Below are positions 28,266 to 36,545 of a stretch of 64,000 nt of DNA, in pieces. This stretch comes from Xylanibacter caecicola (GTDB taxonomy: Bacteria > Bacteroidota > Bacteroidia > Bacteroidales > Bacteroidaceae). The notes below the pieces were generated by a model that made no database searches, was not told the DNA's origin, and saw only the letters and a program-made list of their open reading frames with translations. Both the position numbers and the translations under genes were made by a program. The DNA lies in contig NZ_JABKKJ010000002.1 in NCBI RefSeq assembly GCF_013166515.1, forward strand, positions 124,001 to 188,000, in the 5' to 3' direction. Positions within the stretch are counted from its first letter, which is position 1. Each line of letters opens with the position of its first letter.

Positions 28266-29303
28266 ATGAGTAAACTGATTGTTCCGGAGGATTACGTCTC
28301 ACTGCTCGGAATGAGACAGACAGAGCAGGGTATAAAGCTGATAAAGGAGTTTTTTCAGCAGAATCTTTCCACTGAGTTGCGCTTGCGGAGAGTAACGGCA
28401 CCGCTGTTCGTTTTGAAAGGGCTTGGTATAAACGACGATTTGAACGGGGTGGAACGTCCCGTGACATTCCCTATAAAAGACCTTGGTGAGGCAGAGGCTG
28501 AAGTGGTGCACTCTCTTGCTAAGTGGAAAAGGCTTACGCTGGCTGAGTATGAGGTAGAGCCGGGGTACGGAATATATACCGACATGAATGCCATACGTGC
28601 CGATGAGGAACTTGACAACCTGCACTCGCTTTATGTGGACCAGTGGGACTGGGAGGCGGTGATCACTGCCGAACAGCGCAACATAGACTTTCTTAAGAGT
28701 ACGGTGCGGCGCATATATGCTGCCATATTGCGCACAGAATTTCTTGTCTGTGAGCGCTATCCGCAGATCAAACCGTTCTTGCCCGAAGACATTCGCTTTA
28801 TATATAGTGAGGATTTGCTCGCCATGTATCCCGACAAGGATGCAAAAGAACGTGAGAACCTGATATGCAAGAAGTATGGTGCGGTGTTTGTCATAGGCAT
28901 AGGCGGTTCGATAGGTGGCGGTGAGCCTCATGACGGGCGTGCGCCAGACTACGACGATTGGACAACGGAGAGTACTCCCGGACATCACGGTCTTAACGGC
29001 GACATACTTATATGGTATCCCGTTTTGGGCAAGGCGGTGGAGCTTTCTTCCATGGGTATACGTGTGGACGGTGAGGCGTTGATGTGTCAGCTTGAGTTGA
29101 AGGGACAGACCGAACGTGCATCTCTTTATTTCCACAAGAAACTTCTTGACGGCGAGCTTCCTTTGAGCATAGGCGGCGGAATAGGGCAGAGCCGTCTTTG
29201 CATGGTGCTTCTTCATAAAGCGCACCTTGGAGAGATACAGGCAAGTATATGGCCCGACGAGATGAAAAAGGAATGTGAAGAGGCGGGGATGATGATTATA
29301 TGA
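28266..29303 (+). CDS. asnA: Aspartate--ammonia ligase (asparagine synthetase A)
   Basis: 345 residues. Forms asparagine from aspartate, ammonia and ATP in the cytosol. The protein is recognisable throughout: LRRVTAPLFVLKGLGINDDLNG, VHSLAKWKRLTLAEYEVEPG, GIYTDMNAIRADEELDNLHSLYVDQWDWE, WPDEMKKECEEAG, and the class-II synthetase-like GGIGQSRLCM near the C-terminus. Length is normal for AsnA. It is transcribed alone from the promoter-bearing repeat and converges on dnaX across a long palindrome. Confidence 0.97.
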   Translation: MSKLIVPEDYVSLLGMRQTEQGIKLIKEFFQQNLSTELRLRRVTAPLFVLKGLGINDDLNGVERPVTFPIKDLGEAEAEVVHSLAKWKRLTLAEYEVEPGYGIYTDMNAIRADEELDNLHSLYVDQWDWEAVITAEQRNIDFLKSTVRRIYAAILRTEFLVCERYPQIKPFLPEDIRFIYSEDLLAMYPDKDAKERENLICKKYGAVFVIGIGGSIGGGEPHDGRAPDYDDWTTESTPGHHGLNGDILIWYPVLGKAVELSSMGIRVDGEALMCQLELKGQTERASLYFHKKLLDGELPLSIGGGIGQSRLCMVLLHKAHLGEIQASIWPDEMKKECEEAGMMII

Positions 29304-29310
29304 GTTACAA

Positions 29311-29494
29311 ATTACGAATGTGGAGTTAGGATTTACGAATTATTCTCACTGCGTTGCGATGAAGAGTTGTGAATTTACGAATGTGGAGTTATAACAGGTA
29401 TAACGATGCCCGATATAGGAATAATTCTTAATTTATAATTCCACATCGCAGCGCAGTGAGAATAATTCGTAAATCCTAACTCCACATTCGTAAT
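29311..29494. terminator. Long inverted repeat between convergent asnA and dnaX
   Basis: Arms of 43 bp (29311-29353 with 29452-29494) pair perfectly and continue for about 8 bp with one mismatch. It starts 8 bp after the asnA stop and ends at the dnaX stop, so it probably ends transcription from both sides. The AT-rich motif (ATTACGAATGTGGAGTTA) recurs in partial form inside the loop and, degenerate, near 43.1 kb. Confidence 0.75.
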
Positions 29495-29495
29495 T

Positions 29496-31298
29496 TTAAA
29501 CGATTTCTAACTCCAGTTCCTTCCTCAGCCTTTCGATAGCCTTATTGCCGGCAGACATCTCCTCCAACAACTCGCGCGGAGACAATATCTTCTTTATCTC
29601 TTCCGGTTTCGCCTGTCTTATATTAAGGGTTATACCGGTGTTGTGCAGTGCTATGGCAAGCGTGTTGCGTATCCTTCCCTTTATCCTTAATATTTCCTCA
29701 AGCAGTATTTTGTTGTCTACCACTATATCGATGTCGGGAAGTGAAGATATTGCCGGTTGTATGTTTTTCATTCTTGCGGCAAGTCCTGCCATTTGCTGGG
29801 GCATGCGCTTGCACATGGCATACCATTGCATCTGCAACATGTCGTTGTCAAACTCCTGGCGTTCGCCCGTGTCGGCTATTTCCGTTTCTGTAGTGTCGCT
29901 TTGCCTTTCGGGCTTTTTCTTTAAGTTCGAGAATGTCTTTCCTATGCTTCCAAGTTTTATGGCAGGAGCCTTGGGCGAGGAACCGGTGCCTGCGGACGAT
30001 GTCGCTGCCGTGGTTTCCGCATGGGTGTCATGTCTTTTCGTGCCTGAAGACGCAGATACCGCCTCGGGCTTTTTGGTCGTTGCAGTCTGTTCCGTCGCCG
30101 CCACCTGTATAGCTGCTGTCTGACGGGCATCCGCAATGAGTTTTCTGAACAGGGATTTTATTCTTCTCTTGGGGCTGCGCCCCGCACTGTCACCCTCGTC
30201 GTCGGGCTGCGTTATCTGTGCCACCTGTATCAGGGTAAGTTCCACTAACAGACGCTTGTTGCTGCTCTGGCGGTAGTTGATGTCACACTCGTTCATCACC
30301 TTTAATGCACGATACAAGAACTTTGCCGGACAAGTCGTCGCCTGTTCTTTGTACCTGTCGCGCTGACGGTCGCTCACTTCAAGCAGGTGCAGGGTACTTT
30401 CGTCTTTTGCCATGAGCACGTTGCGTAGATGTGCCGCAAGTCCGCTGATGAAGTGTCCCCCGTCGAAGCCCTTTGCTATGACGCTGTTCAGCAAAATCAT
30501 GACTCCGCTCACGTCGTTTTTAAGACAGAGGTCGGTAACCTTGAAGTAGTTTTCGGCATCGAGCACGTTGAGGTCTTCTATGACCTTGTCGTATGTTATG
30601 TTTCCCCGGCAGAAACTTGCCGCCTGGTCGAATATCGAAAGTGCGTCGCGCATGCCTCCGTCTGCCTTTTCGGCAATCACGCCGAGAGCTTCTTCCTCGC
30701 AGGATATGCCCTCTTTCTCTGCCACCATTTTAAGGTGCGACACGATGCTTGCCGCTGACATGCGTTCGAAGTCGTATATCTGGCAACGCGATATGATGGT
30801 AGGCAGTATCTTGTGTTTTTCCGTTGTGGCGAGTATGAATATCACGTGTGCGGGCGGTTCCTCAAGTGTTTTGAGAAAAGCGTTGAATGCTGCAGTGGAC
30901 AACATGTGCACCTCGTCGATGATGAACACCTTGTATTTGCCCACCTGCGGCGGTATGCGCGTCTGCTCCATCAGTGCCTTTATGTTCTCTACGGAATTGT
31001 TGCTGGCGGCGTCAAGCTCGAATATGTTGTACGAGCGTTGCTCGTTGAATGCCATGCAGCTTTCGCACGTGTTGCATGCCTCGCCTTCGCCGGTGGGAGA
31101 AAGGCAGTTTATTGCCTTTGCAAAGATGCGTGCGCATGTAGTCTTTCCCACTCCACGCGGACCGCAGAAGAGATAGGCGTGTGCCAGCTTGCCGCTCTTC
31201 ACCGCGTTCCTGAGTGTGGTGGTCAGTGCCGCCTGTCCCACAACCGAGTCGAAAGACATAGGGCGGTACTTACGTGCCGATACGATATATTCTTTCAT
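29496..31298 (-). CDS. dnaX: DNA polymerase III subunit gamma/tau
   Basis: 600-residue clamp-loader ATPase. Walker A GPRGVGKTT (residues 46-54), four zinc-binding Cys between ~64 and 82 (INC...ACNTCESC), Walker B IIDEVHML and sensor ISRCQIY in residues 1-220; lid and collar domains to ~370; then a low-complexity tau-type region rich in Ala, Thr and Lys (~375-480) and a small C-terminal domain. No A-rich slippery site producing a shorter gamma form was obvious. Transcribed alone from a box at 31319-31326. Confidence 0.97.
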   Translation of the reverse strand: MKEYIVSARKYRPMSFDSVVGQAALTTTLRNAVKSGKLAHAYLFCGPRGVGKTTCARIFAKAINCLSPTGEGEACNTCESCMAFNEQRSYNIFELDAASNNSVENIKALMEQTRIPPQVGKYKVFIIDEVHMLSTAAFNAFLKTLEEPPAHVIFILATTEKHKILPTIISRCQIYDFERMSAASIVSHLKMVAEKEGISCEEEALGVIAEKADGGMRDALSIFDQAASFCRGNITYDKVIEDLNVLDAENYFKVTDLCLKNDVSGVMILLNSVIAKGFDGGHFISGLAAHLRNVLMAKDESTLHLLEVSDRQRDRYKEQATTCPAKFLYRALKVMNECDINYRQSSNKRLLVELTLIQVAQITQPDDEGDSAGRSPKRRIKSLFRKLIADARQTAAIQVAATEQTATTKKPEAVSASSGTKRHDTHAETTAATSSAGTGSSPKAPAIKLGSIGKTFSNLKKKPERQSDTTETEIADTGERQEFDNDMLQMQWYAMCKRMPQQMAGLAARMKNIQPAISSLPDIDIVVDNKILLEEILRIKGRIRNTLAIALHNTGITLNIRQAKPEEIKKILSPRELLEEMSAGNKAIERLRKELELEIV

Positions 31299-31318
31299 AA
31301 TAAATTAAAAGTTTTTCG

Positions 31319-31326
31319 CAAAGATA
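31319..31326 (-). promoter_or_regulatory. -7 box (TATCTTTG) of dnaX
   Basis: Perfect consensus on the minus strand, 21 bp before the dnaX ATG. Confidence 0.7.
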
Positions 31327-31347
31327 ATACTTTTACCGGAATTTTAT

Positions 31348-31355
31348 TACCTTTG
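31348..31355 (+). promoter_or_regulatory. Divergent -7 box (TACCTTTG) towards the FtsB-like gene
   Basis: TAnnTTTG match on the plus strand about 195 bp upstream of the ATG at 31551; no closer perfect box was seen. Confidence 0.45.
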
Positions 31356-31377
31356 CAATTAAAATACTTGACTTTCT

Positions 31378-31422
31378 GAAGTTAAGGAGTTAAGGGCGTT
31401 TAAGAGGTTTACGAGGTTTGAT
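31378..31422. repeat. Short period-9 array
   Basis: Five units: GAAGTTAAG, GAGTTAAGG, GCGTTTAAG, AGGTTTACG, AGGTTTGAT. Weaker than the other period-9 arrays. Confidence 0.55.
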
Positions 31423-31550
31423 GCAAGTCTTGAACCGGGTTCGGTGCAGTGTTGCCACGACTTCTAAACAATCGAAAGATCTATGCCTTCTTTCACTCCG
31501 TTAACTGCAAGGCAGTCGGACAAATGCGAACTTCTGTAAAATAAAGGCAA

Positions 31551-31886
31551 ATGAGCAACCTGAATCCGATAGGCAGATTTCTTATACACAACCGCTACTG
31601 GATAGTGGTGATTGTCGGTGTGCTTATAGTTGGCGTGCTTGACGAGAACAGCTTTATGAAGCGTGTTGAGCTGGAGATGCAGATAAACAGTCTGAATGCA
31701 CAGATTGATGACTTCAACTCGCAGTATGAATATGCGGAAACGCGACTAAGGCAGTTGCGCATGAACCCCAAGGCTATTACGAAGATTGCGCGTGAGAACT
31801 ATTTTATGAAAGCCGATGACGAGGACATTTTCGTTCTGAGCGATGATAAAAGACCAATTTCCGGAAATAATGAAAAAACTGAATAA
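31551..31886 (+). CDS. FtsB/DivIC-like septum formation initiator
   Basis: 111 residues: short cytoplasmic N-terminus, one transmembrane helix (~17-34, WIVVIVGVLIVGVL), then a predicted coiled coil (~37-75, ELEMQINSLNAQIDDFNSQYEYAETRLRQL in two stretches) and a short acidic tail. This is the layout of FtsB/DivIC, a bitopic divisome protein that partners FtsL and FtsQ. The conserved post-coil segment (MNPKAITKIARENYFMKADDE) fits the Bacteroidetes family. The next gene starts inside its 3' end. Confidence 0.85.
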   Translation: MSNLNPIGRFLIHNRYWIVVIVGVLIVGVLDENSFMKRVELEMQINSLNAQIDDFNSQYEYAETRLRQLRMNPKAITKIARENYFMKADDEDIFVLSDDKRPISGNNEKTE

Positions 31887-32286
31887 ATGGCAGAATGTCC
31901 TGTTTGTGATCGGGGCATGCCTTATGGTGGCAGGTGTCGGCATGTATGTGTTCGGTACGTCGGATGCAGCCTGCTGGGTGTTTGCTGCAGGAGTGGCGGC
32001 GTTTTGCAGCATGCAGTCGTTGCAGACATACGACGGTGGCAATCTTACGATACGCCGTCTGCGCCGCATAATGCTTGTGGGTGAAGTGTTTTTCGTGCTT
32101 TCGGCACTGCTGATTATAGAAAACACCTACCACTGGCTTTATCCATACTTCGTCAGAAACGGCATAGAATGGGCAAATGCCTATATACAATATATATACA
32201 ACAACTGGGTGGTGACGCTGCTTGTGGCGTCGATAATAGAGCTGTATACCACGCACAGGATATCCCGTGAATTGGGGAAAGTGTAA
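31870..32286 (+). CDS. Small integral membrane protein, unknown function
   Basis: 138 residues from ATG 31870 (MKKLNKWQNVLFVIG); an upstream in-frame ATG at 31843 would overlap the FtsB-like gene more. Four hydrophobic segments (~12-30, 35-50, 68-90 and 115-130) with a basic loop (LTIRRLRR) after the second. The 17-bp overlap with the FtsB-like gene implies co-translation. No enzymatic motif is visible. Proteins of this kind beside Bacteroidales FtsB are annotated only as hypothetical membrane proteins, to my knowledge. Confidence 0.75.
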   Translation: MKKLNKWQNVLFVIGACLMVAGVGMYVFGTSDAACWVFAAGVAAFCSMQSLQTYDGGNLTIRRLRRIMLVGEVFFVLSALLIIENTYHWLYPYFVRNGIEWANAYIQYIYNNWVVTLLVASIIELYTTHRISRELGKV

Positions 32287-32356
32287 AAACCAGTTAAAAA
32301 CCATGCGTTTTATTTTAAATTGAATGAACTTTTTTCGTAGTATCGATAATACATAG

Positions 32357-32364
32357 TACATTTG
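32357..32364 (+). promoter_or_regulatory. -7 box (TACATTTG) of the lipoprotein gene
   Basis: TAnnTTTG match 44 bp upstream of the ATG at 32408. It lies close to an in-frame upstream start (32375), favouring 32408. Confidence 0.55.
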
Positions 32365-32407
32365 TATCGTTATTTTGTACGTTTATATCGATATTACGAA
32401 AACAGTT

Positions 32408-33175
32408 ATGATTAAGATAATTTATGCTTTCATTGTGTTGATGTCGTTGACATCGTGCGTCAGTTCTTATGATATAGAGGGAACTTCCAACATAACCATA
32501 CTCGATGGACGCATGCTGTATCTGAAAGTTTACGACAACAACGAATTGAAGACTCTCGACTCGTGCGATGTGGTTCACGGGCAGTTCAAGTTTACCGGAA
32601 CGGTAGACTCCGTGAGATATGCCATGCTTTTTATGGATGACGAGGGGCTTATGCCAGTGGTGCTTGAGGATGGAAAGATAAACATAAACATAGACAAGAC
32701 GCGTCAGAATGTAAGCGGAACACCGCTTAATGACAAACTTACGGGCTTTATGGAGAAGTATGTGCAGCTTACGAACAGGATAAACGAGTTGGGACGTGAG
32801 CAGAGCCGTGCCATAATGGACGGTCGCAACATGGACACCGTGAACATGCGTCTGGCAAAAGAAGCGGACAAGATTGCCGAGAAAGAAGACAAGTTGGTGA
32901 CTTCGTTCATTGTCGAGAATTTTGACAATGTGCTTGGTCCCGGTATATTCTTCATGATGACGGCAGACAACACATATCCTGAACTGTCGCCGTGGGTAGA
33001 GGATATAATGAGCAAGGCCACGGACAAGTTCAAGAGCGATCCGTATGTGAAAGATTATTATGAGAAGGCATGTCACAATCAGAATATAATGAACGGTATG
33101 TCTTCACCTAATGCCGGTATCACTCAACCGATATCAGGTGCGCCTACGCCTAACGAACTTGCGCGTCCCCGTTGA
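32408..33175 (+). CDS. DUF4369-type lipoprotein
   Basis: 255 residues from ATG 32408 with a lipoprotein signal (MIKIIYAFIVLMSLTSC; Cys ~17). The N-terminal half (YDIEGTSNITILDGRMLYLKVYD...DSCDVVHGQFKFTGTVDS...VVLEDGKININID) is the beta-rich DUF4369 domain that precedes thioredoxin-like domains in many Bacteroidetes proteins; here no thioredoxin domain follows, only a helical region (~100-220) and a Pro/Asn-rich end. It probably sits in the cell envelope. Just after the stop, another frame reads a plausible acidic tail (DEALKNRPEEEGDDKADAAS), so the 3' end may be frameshifted. Function unknown. Confidence 0.8.
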   Translation: MIKIIYAFIVLMSLTSCVSSYDIEGTSNITILDGRMLYLKVYDNNELKTLDSCDVVHGQFKFTGTVDSVRYAMLFMDDEGLMPVVLEDGKININIDKTRQNVSGTPLNDKLTGFMEKYVQLTNRINELGREQSRAIMDGRNMDTVNMRLAKEADKIAEKEDKLVTSFIVENFDNVLGPGIFFMMTADNTYPELSPWVEDIMSKATDKFKSDPYVKDYYEKACHNQNIMNGMSSPNAGITQPISGAPTPNELARPR

Positions 33176-33281
33176 TGAGGCATTGAAGAACAGACCGGAA
33201 GAAGAGGGCGATGATAAAGCCGATGCCGCATCTATGGATTGATATATACGTCTAATTTCTTAATATCTGCTTATATATAAT

Positions 33282-34622
33282 ATGTTAACACTTATCTCGG
33301 GTGCGACGATTGTAAATGAAGACAGAAAACTATGCGGCTCATTGCTTATTGAAGACGACCGCATAGCGGAAATATACGAGGGAGATATGACACCCCGCGG
33401 ACATTACGACCGTAAGGTTGATGCCGCGGGGTGTTTTGTGCTTCCCGGAGTTATAGACGACCATGTGCATTTCCGTGAGCCGGGACTTACATCAAAGGCG
33501 GATATAGAGAGTGAAAGCCGCGCCGCGGCTTTTGGAGGTGTGACGTCATACTTTGACATGCCCAACACGGTGCCGCAGACAACAACGCTTGCGGCTCTCG
33601 AAGAGAAGTTCCGTATTGCGGCGTCACATAGTCATGTGAACTATTCATTCTTCTTCGGTGCGACAAACGACAACATGCGCCTTGCAGACAGACTTGACAA
33701 AAGCCGCATTCCCGGTATAAAGTTGTTTATGGGTTCGTCTACCGGAAACATGCTTGTAGACAGGGAAGAGGCGCTTGAAGACATATTCCGCCGTGCCGAC
33801 ATGCCCGTAATGGTGCATTGTGAAGATACGGATGTGATAAATGCCAACATGGCTGCAGCCAAGGCAAAATATGGAGATGACCCTGCCGTGTGTCATCATC
33901 CGATGATAAGGAGCAGGGAGGCTTGTATCAAGTCCACGTCGCTTGCCGTTCGCCTTGCGAGGAAATACGGGACACGTCTGCACGTGGCACATGTCACCAC
34001 GACTGAGGAACTGGAACTGTTCGAAGCTGTCGAAGACACTCTTCCGCAGATAACGGCAGAGGCTGTTTTGGCACATCTGCTGTTCTCCGATTGCGACTAT
34101 GAACGGCTGGGGGCGCTGATAAAGTGTAATCCTGCCGTAAAGTCAACGGCAGACAGGGATGCTTTGAGGGCCGCCATTTCCGACGGACGTATAGCCGTGG
34201 TGGGTACAGACCATGCGCCGCACAGGCTTGACGAAAAGCAGGGCGGATGTTGCCGTGCCATGTCGGGCATGCCTATGGTGCAGTTCTCGTTGGTGTCTAT
34301 GTTGGGACTTGTGGACGAGGGCGTGCTGACGATAGAGAGACTTGTGCGACTTATGTGTCATAACCCTGCATTGTTGTTCGGTGTGCGTGACCGCGGATTT
34401 CTCCGTAAGGGATATAAGGCGGATGTCGTGATAGTACGTCCGGATGCTCCGTGGACGGTGACGGCAGACGATATCCGGAGCAAGTGCGGGTGGAGTCCCT
34501 TGCTGGGCAATACTTTCAACTGGCGTGTGGAGCATACGTTCTGCAACGGTTCGCATATATTGAATGCCGGAATATTCGACGAAAACAGCCGTGGAGAGGC
34601 TATTGAGTTTTTAAGACGGTGA
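33282..34622 (+). CDS. pyrC: Dihydroorotase
   Basis: 446-residue zinc amidohydrolase of pyrimidine biosynthesis (carbamoyl-aspartate to dihydroorotate). Visible ligands and motifs: DDHVHFREPG, MPNTVPQTTT, the Lys of GIKLFMGSSTGN, VMVHCEDTD, HVAHVTTTEE, LIKCNPAVKS and VVGTDHAPH. The length and the GIKLFMGSS segment fit the long, class-I-like dihydroorotases common in Bacteroidetes; other cyclic amidohydrolases (allantoinase, hydantoinase) are less likely. The phosphoesterase gene follows after 83 bp. Confidence 0.93.
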   Translation: MLTLISGATIVNEDRKLCGSLLIEDDRIAEIYEGDMTPRGHYDRKVDAAGCFVLPGVIDDHVHFREPGLTSKADIESESRAAAFGGVTSYFDMPNTVPQTTTLAALEEKFRIAASHSHVNYSFFFGATNDNMRLADRLDKSRIPGIKLFMGSSTGNMLVDREEALEDIFRRADMPVMVHCEDTDVINANMAAAKAKYGDDPAVCHHPMIRSREACIKSTSLAVRLARKYGTRLHVAHVTTTEELELFEAVEDTLPQITAEAVLAHLLFSDCDYERLGALIKCNPAVKSTADRDALRAAISDGRIAVVGTDHAPHRLDEKQGGCCRAMSGMPMVQFSLVSMLGLVDEGVLTIERLVRLMCHNPALLFGVRDRGFLRKGYKADVVIVRPDAPWTVTADDIRSKCGWSPLLGNTFNWRVEHTFCNGSHILNAGIFDENSRGEAIEFLRR

Positions 34623-34705
34623 GTACAGTTTTGTTTTGTAATACCGATAAAATAAATAATACCGATATATCTATTGTCTTTCATTCTGCAATAAAATAAA
34701 TACAG

Positions 34706-35869
34706 ATGATTTCAAGAATATTAATACCCGTACTGCTTCTTATACTGCTGCCCGATTTATATATATACATGCACTATCTGCGTCGCGGTCTTGCACTTTT
34801 TCGCCGCGTGCTGTGGTGGGTGCCGTCGGTTGCAATGGTAGTATATACGGTGGCGATGACTCTTCCGGACAGTTTTGCTCCTGCCGATATCTCGGTTCTT
34901 AACCGGTATCTTTTCTTTCTTGGCATAATAGTGGTGCCCAAGGCTTTGTTCGCCCTGTTCTCGTGTATAGGGCTTGTCGGCTGTCGCCTATTCCATACGC
35001 GTCTTAACTGGGGAAATCTCGCAGGGCTGTTTCTTGCCGCCGCCGCTATCTCTATAACGGTTTACGGCAGTACGATAGGATTCATGAAGCTTGAGGTGCG
35101 TAATGTTGAATATCGTTCTAAGGACGTGCCGCCTGCTTTCGACGGTTATCGCATATTGCACTTCAGCGATGCTCATGTCGGCTCGTATACGGGCGAGTAT
35201 ATGAAGATACTTGAGAAGGCGGTGCAGCGTATGAACGGGCTTGACGTCGATGCTATAGTCTTTACGGGCGACTTGCAGAACATGCACCCACGGGAGATAT
35301 ACCCTGTGGCAGAGATACTGGGACGTCTCAAGGCAAAGGACGGTGTTTTCTCCGTGCTTGGCAATCACGACTATGCCGACTATGTAGATTGCAGTGCCGA
35401 GGAGAAGCGTGCCAACGAGCATGCCACCATGGCATGTGAGCGGCGGATGGGCTGGCAGTTGCTGATAAACGAGAACCGTGTGATACGCCGTGGCAACGAC
35501 TCTATTGTCATTGCCGGAATGGAAAACGACGGCAGACCGCCTTTCCCTCAGAGAGGAGATATACGAAAGACGCTTGCCGGTGTGGGCGACAGTGCCTTTG
35601 TGGTGATGCTCCAACACGATCCCACGTCATGGCGTCGCACGATACTTCCCAAGTCGGGTGCTCAGCTCACACTCAGCGGGCACACCCATGCCATGCAGTT
35701 CTCCGTCTTCGGCTGGTCTCCTGCATCGCTTGTTTATAACGAGTGGGGCGGAATGTACAGCGAAGGAGACCGGGCACTGAACGTATCCGTTGGTCTTGGG
35801 GGCTTCATACCTTTCCGCTTCGGGGCAACGGGCGAGGTGGTTGTTGTGACGTTGAAACATGGTAATTGA
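34706..35869 (+). CDS. Membrane-anchored metallophosphoesterase
   Basis: 387 residues. The first ~125 hold three to four transmembrane segments; residues ~140-387 are a calcineurin-type phosphoesterase with the full motif set: HFSDAHVGS, FTGDLQN, LGNHDYAD, MLQHDPTS and LSGHTHAMQ. This resembles the YkuE/TM-linked phosphodiesterases, some of which act on lipid head groups such as UDP-diacylglucosamine. Catalytic domain probably lies outside the cytoplasmic membrane. A hairpin at 35898 ends the unit. Substrate not known. Confidence 0.9.
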   Translation: MISRILIPVLLLILLPDLYIYMHYLRRGLALFRRVLWWVPSVAMVVYTVAMTLPDSFAPADISVLNRYLFFLGIIVVPKALFALFSCIGLVGCRLFHTRLNWGNLAGLFLAAAAISITVYGSTIGFMKLEVRNVEYRSKDVPPAFDGYRILHFSDAHVGSYTGEYMKILEKAVQRMNGLDVDAIVFTGDLQNMHPREIYPVAEILGRLKAKDGVFSVLGNHDYADYVDCSAEEKRANEHATMACERRMGWQLLINENRVIRRGNDSIVIAGMENDGRPPFPQRGDIRKTLAGVGDSAFVVMLQHDPTSWRRTILPKSGAQLTLSGHTHAMQFSVFGWSPASLVYNEWGGMYSEGDRALNVSVGLGGFIPFRFGATGEVVVVTLKHGN

Positions 35870-35897
35870 TAATCAACGCTTTCTATGTAAGTAACGG

Positions 35898-35926
35898 AGA
35901 TTGTCCGGTGTGACAATCTTTTATTT
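35898..35926 (+). terminator. Rho-independent terminator
   Basis: 8-bp stem AGATTGTC/GACAATCT (35898-35905 and 35912-35919), 6-nt loop, followed by TTTTATTT. Confidence 0.75.
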
Positions 35927-36009
35927 ACGTTTTGTCACTTATATTCTGTTTTACATGGCATTTAGTCATTTCAAAACTGTCGTCCGAAAGTCTTGTTCTA
36001 CGTGTTAAA

Positions 36010-36370
36010 AGATGTTAGGAACGGTCGCGGCAGGCGAAAAGATGTGCTTTAGGAATCAAAAGAACGTGCGTTTTGAAATTTTGGATCGATCGAAAAAAAT
36101 GAAACGCACGTGTCTTGGCATGCTAAAGGGCATCTTTAGCAGGGTAAAAGGGCGTCTTTAGGGGATGTAACGAGGCTCTTTAGCATGATAATAAGGCAAC
36201 TTTGCATACCAAACGATGCACATTTTCTTGCTTTCAGACGTAACCTGTTGATATAAAGCGTGTTATGTCTGCATGCAAATTTTGGCGTTATTTTACGCCC
36301 CATAGCTTCTTTTTTATGAATATCGCAGTATTTCGGGGTTTTGAAAAGTCAAAAAGAAAGGAAAAAGAGG
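36010..36370. repeat. Composite intergenic element, copy A
   Basis: Holds TTTTGGATCGATC (~36080), a run of CTTTAG-type repeats (36120-36200), then GCAAATTTTGGCG (36275-36287) and GTATTTCGGGGTTT (36328-36341). The same order of landmarks recurs at 46690-47040. No gene in 35930-36545. Confidence 0.6.
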
Positions 36371-36422
36371 GCTTTTGGTTGACAATTGATAATTGACGAT
36401 TGATAATGGGGCTGAAAAGAAA

Positions 36423-36480
36423 GGAAGATAAAAGACGTATGTTTTGTCGCTTCATATGCGACTATCGTCTTTTATCTTCC
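36423..36480 (-). terminator. Hairpin after the second carbohydrate operon
   Basis: 15-bp perfect stem (36423-36437 with 36466-36480) with an inner GTCGC/GCGAC stem, about 65 bp beyond the GH78 stop. The left arm and following bases (GGAAGATAARAGACGTATG) recur near 53269. Confidence 0.6.
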
Positions 36481-36545
36481 CCGGCTTTAGCAATGTATAT
36501 TTATATTGCTTTTTGGGGCGTCAACTTATGACGCGCCCCCGTGAT

